A stretch of 64,000 nt of DNA from Rhodococcus rhodochrous (GTDB taxonomy: Bacteria; Actinomycetota; Actinomycetes; Mycobacteriales; Mycobacteriaceae). The position numbers and the translations under genes were made by a program. Positions 19,409-26,798 of this stretch are shown here, one piece after another. Each line of letters opens with the position of its first letter. The stretch's first letter is position 1. The notes under the pieces were generated by a model, which was not told the origin of the DNA, ran no database searches, and saw only the letters and a program-made list of their open reading frames with translations. Where the stretch lies: assembly GCF_014854695.1 (NCBI RefSeq), contig NZ_CP027557.1, positions 434,001 through 498,000 of the forward strand, written 5' to 3'.

Positions 19409-21117
19409 CCCATTACGACGTCCTCGTCATCGGATCCGGATTCGGCGGCAGCGTGGCAGCACTGCGCGCCACGGAGAAGGGATACAAGGTAGGAGTTCTC
19501 GAGGCCGGGCGGCGCTTCGAGGACGACGAGCTGCCCGAGACGAGCTGGCGGCTGCGCAAGTACCTGTGGGCTCCGCAGCTGGGGTGCTACGGGGTGCAGC
19601 GCATGCACCTGCTGCCCAACGTGCTCGTCATGGCCGGAGCGGGTGTGGGTGGCGGGTCGCTGAACTACGCCAACACCCTGTACAAGCCGCCGACGCCCTT
19701 CTTCCGCGACCCGCAGTGGGGTCACATCACCGACTGGGAAGCGGAACTGACCCCGTACTACGACCAGGCGGCACGGATGCTCGGCGTCCGTCCCAATCCC
19801 AGCACCACGCCCGCGGACGAGGTGATGCGTCAGGTCGCCGACGAGATGGGTGTCGGCCACACCTACACGACCACCCCGGTCGGTGTGTTCTTCGACGAAC
19901 CCGGTAAGACGGTGCCCGACCCGTTCTTCGGCGGAGCCGGCCCCGACCGCACCGGCTGCACCGAGTGCGGCAGCTGCATGACGGGTTGCCGTGTGGGAGC
20001 GAAGAACACGCTCGTCAAGAACTACCTCTACCTCGCGGAGAAGGCCGGCGCGCACATCCACGCCCTCACGACGGTGACCCGTGTGGTGCCCCGTGCCGGC
20101 GGCGGGTACGAGGTCCACACCCGCAGCACCGACGGCATCAGGAAGCGCCGCAAGATCTTCACGGCCGACCAGGTGGTGATCGCGGCCGGTACCTACGGCA
20201 CGGCGCGCCTGCTGCTCGCGAGCCGCGAAACCGGCGACCTGCCGAACCTGTCGCCGGCTCTCGGCACCGTGGTGCGCACCAACTCCGAGGCGGTGCTCGC
20301 CGCGACCGCGCAGGACCGCGTCGTCGACTACACGCAGGGTGTGGCCATCACGTCGTCCTTCCACCCCGACGACCACACCCACATCGAACCGGTGCGGTAC
20401 GGCAAGGGCAGCAACCTGATCGGCCTGCTGCAGGCGCTGCTCGTCGACGGTGGCACGCGGATGCCGCGACTGCTGAAGTTCTTCGGTGTCGCCGCGAAGA
20501 ATCCCGCTGCCTTCCTCCGCTCCCTGTCGGTGCGGAACTGGTCGGAGCGCACGGTCATCGCTCTCGTGATGCAGACCGACGACAATTCGCTCGAGCTCGC
20601 GACCCGGCGCACGCCGATCGGCCGCGGCCTGACCAGCAAGCAGGGACCGGGCACCCCGCCGCCCGAGTGGATCCCGGTGGGCCACGAGGCGGTTCGCCGC
20701 GTCGCCGACAAGATCGACGGTGACGCCGGCGGTTCGATCGCCGATCTGTTCAACATCCCGATGACCGCGCACTTCCTCGGCGGATGCGCGATCGGCGATT
20801 CGCCGCGTACCGGCACCGTCGACCCGTACCTGCGGGTCTACGGACACGAGGGTCTGCACGTCGTCGACGGCTCCGCGGTGAGCGCCAACCTCGGCGTGAA
20901 CCCGTCCCTCACGATCACCGCGCAGGCCGAACGTGCGCTGGCGCTGTGGCCGAACAAGGGGGAGAAGGACAACCGCCCCCCGCTGGGGTCGGCCTACGAA
21001 CCCGTGCAGCCCGTGCCGCCCGTGCGACCGGCCGTGCCCGTCGAGGCTCCGGCGGCGCTGCGACTGCCCATCACCCCCGTTCGGAAGGAGAGCGCCCGTG
21101 CTCTGGACAGTGCCTGA
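19405..21117 (+). CDS. GMC-type FAD oxidoreductase, ChoD (cholesterol oxidase)-like
   Basis: A 570-residue GMC oxidoreductase. The FAD motif VIGSGFGGSVAALRATEKGYKVGVLEAGRRF is N-terminal, followed by GAGVGGGSLNYANTLY, a cysteine cluster CTECGSCMTGC (about 190-200), and the C-terminal THFLGG-like TAHFLGGCAIGDSP and SANLGVNPSLTITAQAER. These blocks closely resemble M. tuberculosis ChoD (Rv3409c) as I recall it. Annotated as cholesterol oxidase, ChoD itself has uncertain sterol activity, so sterol or other hydroxy-compound oxidation remains open. It has no signal peptide, so it is cytoplasmic. Confidence 0.85.
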   Translation: MTHYDVLVIGSGFGGSVAALRATEKGYKVGVLEAGRRFEDDELPETSWRLRKYLWAPQLGCYGVQRMHLLPNVLVMAGAGVGGGSLNYANTLYKPPTPFFRDPQWGHITDWEAELTPYYDQAARMLGVRPNPSTTPADEVMRQVADEMGVGHTYTTTPVGVFFDEPGKTVPDPFFGGAGPDRTGCTECGSCMTGCRVGAKNTLVKNYLYLAEKAGAHIHALTTVTRVVPRAGGGYEVHTRSTDGIRKRRKIFTADQVVIAAGTYGTARLLLASRETGDLPNLSPALGTVVRTNSEAVLAATAQDRVVDYTQGVAITSSFHPDDHTHIEPVRYGKGSNLIGLLQALLVDGGTRMPRLLKFFGVAAKNPAAFLRSLSVRNWSERTVIALVMQTDDNSLELATRRTPIGRGLTSKQGPGTPPPEWIPVGHEAVRRVADKIDGDAGGSIADLFNIPMTAHFLGGCAIGDSPRTGTVDPYLRVYGHEGLHVVDGSAVSANLGVNPSLTITAQAERALALWPNKGEKDNRPPLGSAYEPVQPVPPVRPAVPVEAPAALRLPITPVRKESARALDSA

Positions 21118-21742
21118 GAGCGAGGACGAACGCACCGACTATCCGGTCTCGCCGCCACCACCCTGGCCGGCCGCCGTGCGGGCCACCCTGTGGTGGCATC
21201 GCAGCACCCCGGATGCCGCCCAGTACGGGCCGACCGGCGCGATCCTGCCCATCACGCTCGCGATGATGGTCGACTATCTCGACTCGCCGGTCGGGCCGTA
21301 CCGCGAGGTGCTGGCCAGCCCGGTGCTGCGTCGTGGCCTGATCCCGGCGATGGCGGTGCCGTTCATCGCCGTCGACTCCGAGCCGTCGGTGCACGGTGGT
21401 CGCGAGCACTGGAAGCTGCCGAAGGTGCTCGCGAAGTTCGACGGCGACGTCCTCGGCGACTTCTCCGCGACCGGCGCCCGATGGAGCGTGGCCACCTCGG
21501 CCGCGCCGAAGGGTCCGGAACTGCCGATCGCGGGTGGGCTGACCTTCGCCCAGCCGATCCCCGGTGGCGCCGTCGAACGTGCCACCGCCCGGTTGCGGGG
21601 GAAGTTCCGCTACGCGCGGGTGACCGTCGCGGCGGAGGGACCGACGCTGAGCCGCTGGCTGCGCCCGGGCACCCACCACGGCATCGTCATCACCTCCGGG
21701 CGGATGTCCACGGGCGCGTCGCGAGTCGTGTCGCGCATGTAG
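21098..21742 (+). CDS. Acetoacetate decarboxylase-like protein
   Basis: A 214-residue protein with the ADC fold: [50 protein letters not shown] and a C-terminal HHGIVI-type strand. The Glu-His-Trp-x-Leu-Pro-Lys stretch contains the lysine candidate for Schiff-base chemistry, but many family members are not decarboxylases. The GTG at 21098 follows GGAAGGAG, overlapping the ChoD-like gene by 20 bp. It is the last gene of the tetR operon and may process a keto-acid product. Confidence 0.75.
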   Translation: MLWTVPESEDERTDYPVSPPPPWPAAVRATLWWHRSTPDAAQYGPTGAILPITLAMMVDYLDSPVGPYREVLASPVLRRGLIPAMAVPFIAVDSEPSVHGGREHWKLPKVLAKFDGDVLGDFSATGARWSVATSAAPKGPELPIAGGLTFAQPIPGGAVERATARLRGKFRYARVTVAAEGPTLSRWLRPGTHHGIVITSGRMSTGASRVVSRM

Positions 21743-21764
21743 GTCAGCGCCGCATCGATCCTTT

Positions 21765-21783
21765 TCTTGACTTATTCCAGAAA
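21765..21783 (+). promoter_or_regulatory. FurA box overlapping the furA promoter
   Basis: TCTTGACTTATTCCAGAAA (21765-21783) fits the mycobacterial/streptomycete FurA box TCTTGACTnATTCCAGAAA. It contains the -35 TTGACT (21767-21772); CATACT (21789-21794) is 16 bp downstream as -10, so the start is at or next to the furA ATG (21802). This predicts FurA autorepression and a leaderless message. Confidence 0.82.
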
Positions 21784-21801
21784 AGGGGCATACTTGGTGT
21801 C

Positions 21802-22236
21802 ATGCAACAAGGACACGAGCATCACTTCGACCCCAAGGAGCAACTGCGCTCCGTGGGTCTGCGGGTGACCGCTCCCCGCGTTGCCGTACTGAGAACCGTT
21901 GCCGAGCATCCGCATTCCGATGCGGACGGAATCGCCGCCCACGTGCGCGACGAACTCGGCTCGGTGTCGACGCAGGCCGTGTACGACGTACTCAAGGCAT
22001 GCGTGGGGAACGGGTTGCTCCGTCGGATCGAACCGGCCGGATCACCCGCGCGGTACGAAACCCGCATCGGCGACAACCACCACCACCTCGTGTGCCGCGC
22101 CTGCGGCGCGGTCGTCGACATCGACTGCGTCGTCGGGGCCGCACCCTGCCTGACGCCGTCCGACGACCACGGCTTCGTCATCGACGAAGCAGAGGTCACC
22201 TTCTGGGGCCTGTGCCCCGACTGTCGCGCCGACTAG
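21802..22236 (+). CDS. furA: Fur-family redox/iron repressor FurA
   Basis: A 144-residue Fur protein. The DNA-binding wing-helix covers residues 10-85 ([64 protein letters not shown]), then the metal site [17 protein letters not shown] and a closing CPDC. FurA in actinobacteria represses itself and the adjacent catalase gene and is inactivated by peroxide. Here the partner is a monofunctional catalase rather than katG. The FurA box lies directly upstream. Confidence 0.93.
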   Translation: MQQGHEHHFDPKEQLRSVGLRVTAPRVAVLRTVAEHPHSDADGIAAHVRDELGSVSTQAVYDVLKACVGNGLLRRIEPAGSPARYETRIGDNHHHLVCRACGAVVDIDCVVGAAPCLTPSDDHGFVIDEAEVTFWGLCPDCRAD

Positions 22237-22330
22237 CGCCCACTCGCTTCACCGGTGGTCCGGTCCCTCCGCGGGCCGAACCACCGGCTTCGTGTCCCGA
22301 GACCCGGAACACACGTATTCGGAGGTCATC

Positions 22331-23791
22331 ATGACGAATGCCCGTTACACCACGAACAATGTCGGTATCCCCGTCGCCAGCGACAACGAGTCGCTGACCG
22401 CGGGTACCCAGGGACCGATCCTGCTCCACGACCACTACCTGGTCGAGAAGCTCGCACACTTCAACCGCGAGCGGGTGCCCGAGCGTGTCGTGCACGCCAA
22501 GGGCGCCGGCGCGTTCGGTGAGCTCGTCGTCACCGAGGACGTCTCCGCCTACACGAAGGCGAAGCTGTTCCAGCCGGGCGCGAAAACCGAGATGCTGGCA
22601 CGCTTCTCGACGGTCGCCGGTGAGCAGGGCAGCCCCGACACCTGGCGCGACCCGCGCGGTTTCGCCCTGAAGTTCTACACCGAGGACGGGAACTACGACC
22701 TCGTCGGCAACAACACGCCGATCTTCTTCATCAAGGACCCGATCAAGTTCCCCGACTTCATCCACTCGCAGAAGCGTCTGCCCGGCTCCGGCCTGCGCGA
22801 CCACACCATGCAGTGGGACTTCTGGACCCTGCGCCCCGAGACGGCACACCAGGTCACCTGGCTGATGGGTGACCGTGGCCTGCCGCGCACGTGGCGCCAC
22901 ATGGACGGCTTCGGTTCGCACACCTACCAGTGGATCAACGCCGACGGTGAGCGCTTCTGGGTGAAGTACCATTTCAAGACCGACCAGGGCATCGAGTTCC
23001 TCACCCAGGACGAGGCCGACCGCCTCGCCGGCTCGGATCCCGACTACCACCGCGCCGACCTCTACAAGGCGATCGAGCGCGGCGAGTTCCCGAGCTGGAC
23101 GCTCCACGTGCAGATCATGCCGGTCGCGGAGGCGGAGAATTACCGGTTCAACCCGTTCGACCTGACCAAGGTGTGGTCGCAGAAGGACTACCCGTTGATC
23201 AAGGTCGGCACCATGACGCTGAACCGCAACCCGCGCAACTTCTTCGCGGAGATCGAGCAGGCCGCGTTCGCCCCGTCGAACGTCGTGCCGGGCATCGGTT
23301 TCTCGCCCGACAAGATGCTGCTCGGCCGCGTGTTCTCCTACGCCGACGCCCACCGCTACCGCATCGGCGTCAACCACGCCCAGCTGCCGGTGAACTCCGC
23401 GAAGGCCGCCCGTGTCGACTCCTACAGCAAGGAGGGCAACATGGCCTACACCTTCAACGATCCGCAGACCCCGGTCTACGCACCGAACAGCTTCGGCGGT
23501 CCGCACGCCGATCCCGAGCGGGCCGGTGACGAAGGTCTGTGGAACTTCGGAACCGAGGCCGTGCGTGCGGGATACGTGCAGCATCCCGAGGACGACGACT
23601 TCGGTCAGGCGGGCACCCTCGTCCGCGACGTGATGGACGACGCGGCACGCGAACGCCTCGTGAACAACATCGTCGGACACGTCCTCGGCGGTACCTCGGA
23701 GGCGCTCTACGAGCGGATCTTCGAGTACTGGCGCAATGTCGACGAGGAGCTCGGCAAGCGGGTCGAGGCGGGCGTGCGCGCCGGAGCCTGA
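22331..23791 (+). CDS. katA: Monofunctional heme catalase
   Basis: A 486-residue catalase converting hydrogen peroxide to water and oxygen. The distal histidine is in [15 protein letters not shown] (about residue 56), the asparagine in [14 protein letters not shown], and the proximal heme tyrosine in [17 protein letters not shown]. The ATG at 22331 has the perfect GGAGGT 5 nt upstream. It lies 94 bp after furA and is expected to be co-expressed or FurA-regulated. Confidence 0.95.
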   Translation: MTNARYTTNNVGIPVASDNESLTAGTQGPILLHDHYLVEKLAHFNRERVPERVVHAKGAGAFGELVVTEDVSAYTKAKLFQPGAKTEMLARFSTVAGEQGSPDTWRDPRGFALKFYTEDGNYDLVGNNTPIFFIKDPIKFPDFIHSQKRLPGSGLRDHTMQWDFWTLRPETAHQVTWLMGDRGLPRTWRHMDGFGSHTYQWINADGERFWVKYHFKTDQGIEFLTQDEADRLAGSDPDYHRADLYKAIERGEFPSWTLHVQIMPVAEAENYRFNPFDLTKVWSQKDYPLIKVGTMTLNRNPRNFFAEIEQAAFAPSNVVPGIGFSPDKMLLGRVFSYADAHRYRIGVNHAQLPVNSAKAARVDSYSKEGNMAYTFNDPQTPVYAPNSFGGPHADPERAGDEGLWNFGTEAVRAGYVQHPEDDDFGQAGTLVRDVMDDAARERLVNNIVGHVLGGTSEALYERIFEYWRNVDEELGKRVEAGVRAGA

Positions 23792-23818
23792 CCCGTCACC
23801 GGGGGAGATGGGGCGGGA

Positions 23819-23881
23819 TCAGAGCAGTCCCCACCAGTAGATCAGGGCTGCCAGCGCCAGCACGATCAGCGTGGTGTCCAT
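23819..23881 (-). CDS. Putative 20-residue membrane microprotein
   Basis: A 20-codon frame, MDTTLIVLALAALIYWWGLL, preceded by GGAGGGAGAG 4 nt from the ATG, an unusually strong ribosome site for chance. After an acidic start the whole peptide is one hydrophobic helix with a Tyr-Trp-Trp end, like single-span regulators such as KdpF, though no target complex is adjacent. It converges with katA. Two strong hairpins lie upstream on the same strand. Its expression is untested. Confidence 0.5.
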   Translation of the reverse strand: MDTTLIVLALAALIYWWGLL

Positions 23882-23917
23882 GTCGCTCTCCCTCCATCCG
23901 ACGGCAACAACTCCATC

Positions 23918-23935
23918 TTCCTCGCAAACGAGGAA
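23918..23935 (-). other. Hairpin upstream of the microprotein
   Basis: TTCCTCG (23918-23924), loop CAAA, CGAGGAA (23929-23935): a perfect 7-bp stem 37 nt before the microprotein start on the minus strand. It could also form in read-through transcript from katA on the plus strand. Confidence 0.5.
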
Positions 23936-23941
23936 TCCGGC

Positions 23942-23993
23942 ACAGACGGCAGGGCCGTCCACCTCTCCGGTGGGCGGCCCTGCCGGCGTCTGT
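23942..23993. terminator. Long hairpin between katA/microprotein and the DUF457 gene
   Basis: The arms 23942-23963 and 23969-23993 pair over about 22 bp with a small bulge and one G-T, loop TCTCC. It could terminate katA read-through on the plus strand, or act as an upstream attenuator or leader structure for the microprotein on the minus strand. Confidence 0.55.
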
Positions 23994-24121
23994 CGAACAT
24001 ATCGGCTGTTCGAACACGCGTGTGACAGCTGTGTCGGCTGTGGTTGTTAGGTTGGAGATCCGGGCCGGCGTCGTCACGCGGGGTCGGGTTCGCGCTTGTT
24101 CGTCGAAAGGTGTTGTCCGAC

Positions 24122-24955
24122 ATGGTGATGGGTCCTACCCATGCAGTATCCGGGGCGCTGGTGGGGCTCGTCGTCGCCGATCTGCTTCCTCCCGACTGGG
24201 GTGCACCCGCATCCACCGCGGAGACCTTCGCCTTCGCGGCGGTGTGTTCGGGGGCGGCCCTGCTTCCGGATCTCGACACGGCCCAGTCGACGGTCGCGAG
24301 GTCGTTCGGGCCCGTGAGCCAGGCCTTCGCCAAGGGCATCGACGCGGTCTCGCTCGGCTACTACTCGCTCACCAAGGGCAGCCGCGACCGGAAGCGGCGC
24401 GGCGGGCACCGCACCATGACGCACACCGCGCTGTTCGCGGCGCTGCTCGGCGCCGGAGTCTCGGCGCTCGTCGCGAGCTTCGGCCGGGAGGCGATCATCG
24501 GGGTCCTGTTCGTCACTCTCGGTCTCGCACTGCGCGGGTTGTTCGGGTCGTGGGCGAAGAAGCGTGGGTGGGTGGTCGTCACCCTGAGCGCGGCAGTGCT
24601 GTCGATCCTGTCGTGGACGTGGTTCCCGCAGGAGGTCGCGTCGACGGGCCTGGGGGTCGCGGTGGCCCTCGGATGCGCGACGCACTGTCTCGGCGACGCC
24701 ATCACCAAGGAGGGCATCCCCTTCCTCGCTCCGTTCGTGCCCTGGCGCGGGTCGCGCTGGTGGGAGATCAAGCTGCCGTCGGCGTTGTCCATCCGTGCGG
24801 GTGGCCCGTTCGAGCTCGGCATTCTCGGTCCGGCCCTCACCGTGGCGGCGGTCGCGATGGCGGTCTGGTCGGTCGACGGAGCTCCCGAACACATCCTCGG
24901 CACGTTGGAGGCGTCGGGTCTGTCGTTCTGGAGCGAGGGCGCCGCACACCGGTAG
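24122..24955 (+). CDS. DUF457 (YdjM-like) membrane-bound metal-dependent hydrolase
   Basis: A 277-residue integral membrane protein. The N-terminal GPTHAVSGALVG and the LLPDLDTAQS, GGHRTMTHT and THCLGDAIT motifs supply the His/Asp residues that define the DUF457/LexA-binding-related YdjM family. About five transmembrane helices lie in between. The biochemical reaction is unproven. MVMGPTH at 24122 is 9 nt after AAGGTG; ATG 24128 is an alternative. Confidence 0.85.
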   Translation: MVMGPTHAVSGALVGLVVADLLPPDWGAPASTAETFAFAAVCSGAALLPDLDTAQSTVARSFGPVSQAFAKGIDAVSLGYYSLTKGSRDRKRRGGHRTMTHTALFAALLGAGVSALVASFGREAIIGVLFVTLGLALRGLFGSWAKKRGWVVVTLSAAVLSILSWTWFPQEVASTGLGVAVALGCATHCLGDAITKEGIPFLAPFVPWRGSRWWEIKLPSALSIRAGGPFELGILGPALTVAAVAMAVWSVDGAPEHILGTLEASGLSFWSEGAAHR

Positions 24956-24972
24956 CGGCACTGGAGAATAAA

Positions 24973-24986
24973 AAGAACTTGTTCTA
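24973..24986. promoter_or_regulatory. KstR-like operator upstream of the cholesterol oxidase
   Basis: AAGAACTTGTTCTA at 24973-24986 matches the KstR motif TnnAACnnGTTnnA at all positions except the first. Its core AGAAC-TT-GTTCT is a perfect palindrome. KstR is the TetR repressor of cholesterol catabolism in Mycobacterium and Rhodococcus, released by a steroid CoA thioester. It sits 46 bp before the GTG of the downstream oxidase. Confidence 0.68.
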
Positions 24987-25031
24987 TTTTTGCGGAGTCC
25001 GTGCCCGCAGAACAGAACGGAACCCGCCCTC

Positions 25032-26780
25032 GTGAGCGCTCGAGCCTCTGGTCCCACCCTCAGCCGTCGCGGTCTTCTCGGAGCAGCCGCGGGAGCAGCC
25101 GTCCTTGCAGGCACGGGATGGACGCTCGCGGGTGCGGTACCGCTCGGCGACCCGGCCGCGACGATCCCCGCGCCGCCGGACTTCCCGGCCGACATCCCGC
25201 TCTCGCAGCAACAGTTCGTCAACTGGGCGAAGACCATCCGGTTCGACGCGGTGTGGACCGCGACCGCGCGCACCGCCGACGACGTCGTCCGCCTCGCGAA
25301 CTGGGCACACGCCCACGGCTTCCGGATCCGTCCCCGAGGATCGATGCACAGCTGGAGTCCGCTCACCCTCGAGGCCGGGCAGGACATCGAGAACGTCGTG
25401 CTGGTCGACACCATGTCGCAGCTGAACCAGGTCGTCGTCGACGCGGGCGCCGCACCTCCGCGCGTGACGGCCGGCGGTGGCGCGAGCATCGAAGCGATCC
25501 TCACCGCGCTCGAAGCCAACGGACTCGGCTGGGCCAACTCGCCCGCCATCGGCGACATCTCCATCGCAGGGGCACTGTCGATCGGTGCCCACGGCGCCAC
25601 CTATCCGGCAGCGGGGGAGACGGTGATCCCCGGCCAGTCGTTCGGCTCCCTGTCCAATCTCGTCCTGGCCCTGACCGCCGTGGTGTGGAACCCGTCGGCC
25701 GGTGCCTACGAACTCCGCGAGTTCCGCCGCGCCGACCCGGAGATCGGACCCCTGCTCGCCCACCTCGGACGCACCTTCGTCACCTCCGTGACGTTGCAGG
25801 CCGGAGCGAACTACCGGGTGCGCTGCCAGAGCTTCACCGACATCCCGTGGCGCGAACTGTTCGCACCGCCCGGCTCGCCGGGACGCACCTTCGAGCGCTA
25901 CGTCGAGGAGCACGGGCGGGTCGAGGCGATCTGGTTCCCCTTCACCGAGACGCCCTGGCTCAAGATCTGGTCGGTCTCCCCGGAGAAGCCCGCCGCCTCC
26001 CGTGAGGTGCAGGGCCCGTACAACTACTACTTCTCGGACAGCCTGCCCGAGGAACTCACCGACCTGCTCGGCCAGGTCGTGCGCGGTGCCCAGGGCGTCA
26101 CACCGGCCTTCGGTGCGTCGCAGTTCGGTGCAGTGGCCGCGGGACTCGCAGCGACCGGCACGAACGATCTGTGGGGTTGGTCCAAGGACCTGCTGTTCTA
26201 CCTGCGCGCCGCGACCCTGCGCGTGGTCGCCGGTGGCGGTGTCGTCGTGACGAGACGCGACAACATCGCCCGCGTCATCAACGAGTTCACGACGTGGTTG
26301 CACGAGCGGATGACGCATTACGCCTCGCTCGGTCAGTACCCCGTGAACATGCCGTTCGAGGTACGTCTGTGCAAGGTCGACGACGCCGACGAGGTGCTCG
26401 TCGACGCCGCCGGGGTGCCCGACCTGTCGCCGGTGCGTCCCCGCCCCGACCGGCCCGACTGGGACACCGCGATCTGGATGAACGTGGTCTCGATCCCCGG
26501 AACGGCCGGGATGCCGGCCTTCTTCCGCGAGATGGAGCAGTGGATGGCCGCCCATTATTCGGGCGACTATGCAACCTTCCGGTCCGAGTGGTCGAAGGGC
26601 TGGGCGTTCGACGATCAGGGCGGCTACCGCGACCCCGGTTTCCTCGGGGACACGGTGCCGGCCATGTACCGCACCGGATTGCCGTCCGGGCAGGGCTGGG
26701 ACGCCGCGCTCGCGGCCTTCGAGCAGTACGACCCGCATCGGGTGTTCAGCAACCGGTTCCTCGACCGCCTGCTGCCCTGA
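25032..26780 (+). CDS. Tat-exported VAO-family cholesterol oxidase (type II, covalent FAD)
   Basis: A 582-residue flavin oxidase. Residues 1-34 are a twin-arginine signal (LSRRGLLGAAAGAAVLAGTGWTLAG). The FAD_binding_4 domain spans about 70-240, with RPRGSMHSWSP at 101-111; His106 is the expected covalent FAD ligand by analogy to the Brevibacterium type II enzyme. The C-terminal half matches the cholesterol-oxidase substrate-binding domain. It would oxidise 3-beta-hydroxysterols to 3-keto-4-ene products outside the membrane. The KstR-like box upstream fits this. The GTG at 25032 is chosen for the signal peptide; a TTG at 24990 is less likely. Confidence 0.87.
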   Translation: MSARASGPTLSRRGLLGAAAGAAVLAGTGWTLAGAVPLGDPAATIPAPPDFPADIPLSQQQFVNWAKTIRFDAVWTATARTADDVVRLANWAHAHGFRIRPRGSMHSWSPLTLEAGQDIENVVLVDTMSQLNQVVVDAGAAPPRVTAGGGASIEAILTALEANGLGWANSPAIGDISIAGALSIGAHGATYPAAGETVIPGQSFGSLSNLVLALTAVVWNPSAGAYELREFRRADPEIGPLLAHLGRTFVTSVTLQAGANYRVRCQSFTDIPWRELFAPPGSPGRTFERYVEEHGRVEAIWFPFTETPWLKIWSVSPEKPAASREVQGPYNYYFSDSLPEELTDLLGQVVRGAQGVTPAFGASQFGAVAAGLAATGTNDLWGWSKDLLFYLRAATLRVVAGGGVVVTRRDNIARVINEFTTWLHERMTHYASLGQYPVNMPFEVRLCKVDDADEVLVDAAGVPDLSPVRPRPDRPDWDTAIWMNVVSIPGTAGMPAFFREMEQWMAAHYSGDYATFRSEWSKGWAFDDQGGYRDPGFLGDTVPAMYRTGLPSGQGWDAALAAFEQYDPHRVFSNRFLDRLLP

Positions 26781-26798
26781 TCGTCGACGAACGATGAA

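Noticed and set aside
24041-24060. A possible IdeR/DtxR box around GTTGTTAGGTTGG before the DUF457 gene
   Set aside because: Only one half resembles TTAGGTTAGGCTAACCTAA; the inverted half is missing.
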